DNA from: a virus
Virus record (IMG/VR): IMGVR_UViG_3300037502_004178
Span: 1-36,280 of that record
Length of the DNA: 36,280 bases
Strand: one strand, 5' to 3'
A model generated the notes under the pieces. It was not told the origin of the DNA, did not search any database, and worked only from the letters and a program-made list of their open reading frames with translations. The translations under genes were made by a program, and so were the position numbers. The first letter of the stretch is position 1; each line of letters opens with the position of its first letter. Below, piece after piece: positions 35,097 to 36,280 of this stretch.

Positions 35097-36280
35097 AAAA
35101 TCTTTGTCCACATATCATAAGCCTCTCGCTGTTCATCCAGGTAGTCATAATCCAAGTAGTGACTTTGAACGCCGGTGTGGACCTTGTGCCCCAACATCGT
35201 TTCAGCAACGTGGTAAGGGACACCTTTCGCCTCCCATATATTACGTGCTGTACGGCGCATATCGTGATTGGTTGTCCTTGGGTAGCCTAACGTTACCATC
35301 ATCTCCCCTAGCTTATCCCCAAACCCCACCGGTGTATTTTCTGCCATTGGTCTATCTTTTTTTACCACCACTGGCGGAAACACCACCTCAAAGTTAGGCC
35401 ATAGGTCAAACTGAGCACGAATAACGTCTACCGCTAAATCTGGTATTGGCCTACGTATCTCTCCACCCTCTTTCTTTCTCGTCTTATTGTTTTCTTTCGG
35501 AACGGTCCAAATTCTTGCTGATAAGTCGAAATCTCTCTTACGGGCTAGCCTTAGCTCATTTGGTCGATTGGCAAATATCGCAGTCAAGCGCAGAAAATTT
35601 TTGTTGCTTTCATGAATAGGTAGATCGTCTATCGCTCGCCACAACACTGGAACCGCCACTTCACTCTGTTTACTGCGTTTTGGTTCGGAAGGTGCGCCAA
35701 CATCCCTTTTTTTCAGCTCACCAATAGGGTTATGAGCCACAAGCCCATGACGTACAGCAAACGATATAACTTGCTTGAGGCGAGACATTAAATTAGCGGA
35801 ATGCTTTGGGCCTACCCTCTGCTTAGCTTTCTGGAACACTGGCATAAAATCCACCAGCTCAAGCTGCTTGATAGGGTAAGTGCCCAGATAAGGACTTACA
35901 TCAGTGAGAAACATCTTATGCAGTGCGCGCCACTGTTTAACGTTCTCTTTAGCATGGTGCTCTAACCAATACTCAATGACATCATCAAGTGTCTGTGGTG
36001 ACTCTTGCCGTTTAGTTGTTAAACTTTTTCTAGGATCAATACCCTTAGTCACCAACTCAGCTCGAGCGTCACGTTCACGCAACGCATCGCGTATCTTCAT
36101 AGCTGGGTATTCGCCAAGCTTAACCTTGATCGCTTTACCAAAGAAACTGACACGATAAATCCAGGTCACTTTGCCCTTTGGACTAATGCGAACCCCGACT
36201 CCATCTCTATACGTGATCTCTGCTTTTCCGCTATACGGTTTACCCTGTATCGATCGTAACCAAGCATCTGTAATTGCCAT
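35081..36280 (-). CDS. int: Tyrosine integrase (P4-like, DUF4102 N-terminus)
   Basis: A 399-residue tyrosine recombinase. The N-terminal domain (DGVGVRISPKGKVTWIYRVS, then VKLGEYPAMKIRDALRERDA) is of the P4-like arm-binding type. The catalytic residues are in ANRPNELR (Arg), the HDMRRT box (His and Arg), GHKVH (second His) and the nucleophile Tyr in SHYLDYDY. It joins attP and attB, often at a tRNA gene for this class. The start codon is the last base of the window, so the upstream promoter and any flanking tRNA are not visible. Confidence 0.93.
   Translation of the reverse strand: MAITDAWLRSIQGKPYSGKAEITYRDGVGVRISPKGKVTWIYRVSFFGKAIKVKLGEYPAMKIRDALRERDARAELVTKGIDPRKSLTTKRQESPQTLDDVIEYWLEHHAKENVKQWRALHKMFLTDVSPYLGTYPIKQLELVDFMPVFQKAKQRVGPKHSANLMSRLKQVISFAVRHGLVAHNPIGELKKRDVGAPSEPKRSKQSEVAVPVLWRAIDDLPIHESNKNFLRLTAIFANRPNELRLARKRDFDLSARIWTVPKENNKTRKKEGGEIRRPIPDLAVDVIRAQFDLWPNFEVVFPPVVVKKDRPMAENTPVGFGDKLGEMMVTLGYPRTTNHDMRRTARNIWEAKGVPYHVAETMLGHKVHTGVQSHYLDYDYLDEQREAYDMWTKILKPNV

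Noticed and set aside
35039-35100. attP core
   Set aside because: The location beside int is reasonable, but no core can be named without the other prophage end or an empty site.
1-36280. tRNA genes
   Set aside because: No cloverleaf-like sequence with a T-loop GTTCRA and matching acceptor stem was noticed by eye; a covariance search was not possible.

Overview
The window is most of a temperate, podovirus-like prophage in a gammaproteobacterium. A Vibrionaceae or related marine host is my inference from the boxA-type sequence, codon usage and gene families; nothing here names the host. Both ends are cut: the left end lies inside a tail-fibre gene, and the right end coincides with the start codon of the integrase.

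Late region, minus strand, transcribed right to left (about 19.1 kb down to 1). The order is small terminase, YopX-like protein, large terminase, P22-type portal, a lysis cassette (holin, GH108-type endolysin, small membrane protein, overlapping spanin-like pair), a Gp49-like protein, scaffold, major capsid, decoration-like protein, connector/adaptor proteins, a variable receptor-binding protein, then tail nozzle-like and repeat-rich fibre proteins. There is no tape-measure or sheath gene in the window, which fits a short tail. Intrinsic terminators sit between many of these modules, so a processive antitermination system is likely, although I did not find its gene.

The centrepiece is a diversity-generating retroelement (DGR) at 3.7-7.3 kb: target gene with a C-terminal variable repeat (VR), avd, template repeat (TR) and a YMDD/IGxxxSQ reverse transcriptase, in the order known from Bordetella phage BPP-1. 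VR and TR differ at 16 of 112 positions, and 15 of these are template adenines. Here the avd-TR segment is tandemly duplicated with an exact 557-bp period. The middle repeat is a chimera: VR-like at its 3' end, including the downstream hairpin, and TR-like in the rest. This is the product expected from unequal recombination between VR and TR.

Early region, minus strand (19.2-24.4 kb): Cro-like repressor, replication initiator with four iterons inside the gene (lambda-O style), DnaB helicase, and a run of small genes, one carrying two frameshifts. A plus-strand promoter-terminator pair between cro and the initiator gene looks like an OOP/Cop-type antisense RNA.

Plus-strand region (24.5-35.0 kb): CI-like S24 repressor, a secreted 21-residue-repeat protein on the opposite strand, a second HTH repressor behind a perfect boxA, a complete Hok/Mok/Sok type I toxin-antitoxin locus, a PadR-ParA-small partition protein-coiled-coil operon, a DHH phosphoesterase, many small accessory genes sharing one short leader motif, a TrfB-like regulator and an AlpA-like excisionase, followed by the tyrosine integrase on the minus strand. 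Partition genes and a post-segregational killing locus beside an integrase suggest an element with plasmid-like as well as integrated life stages.
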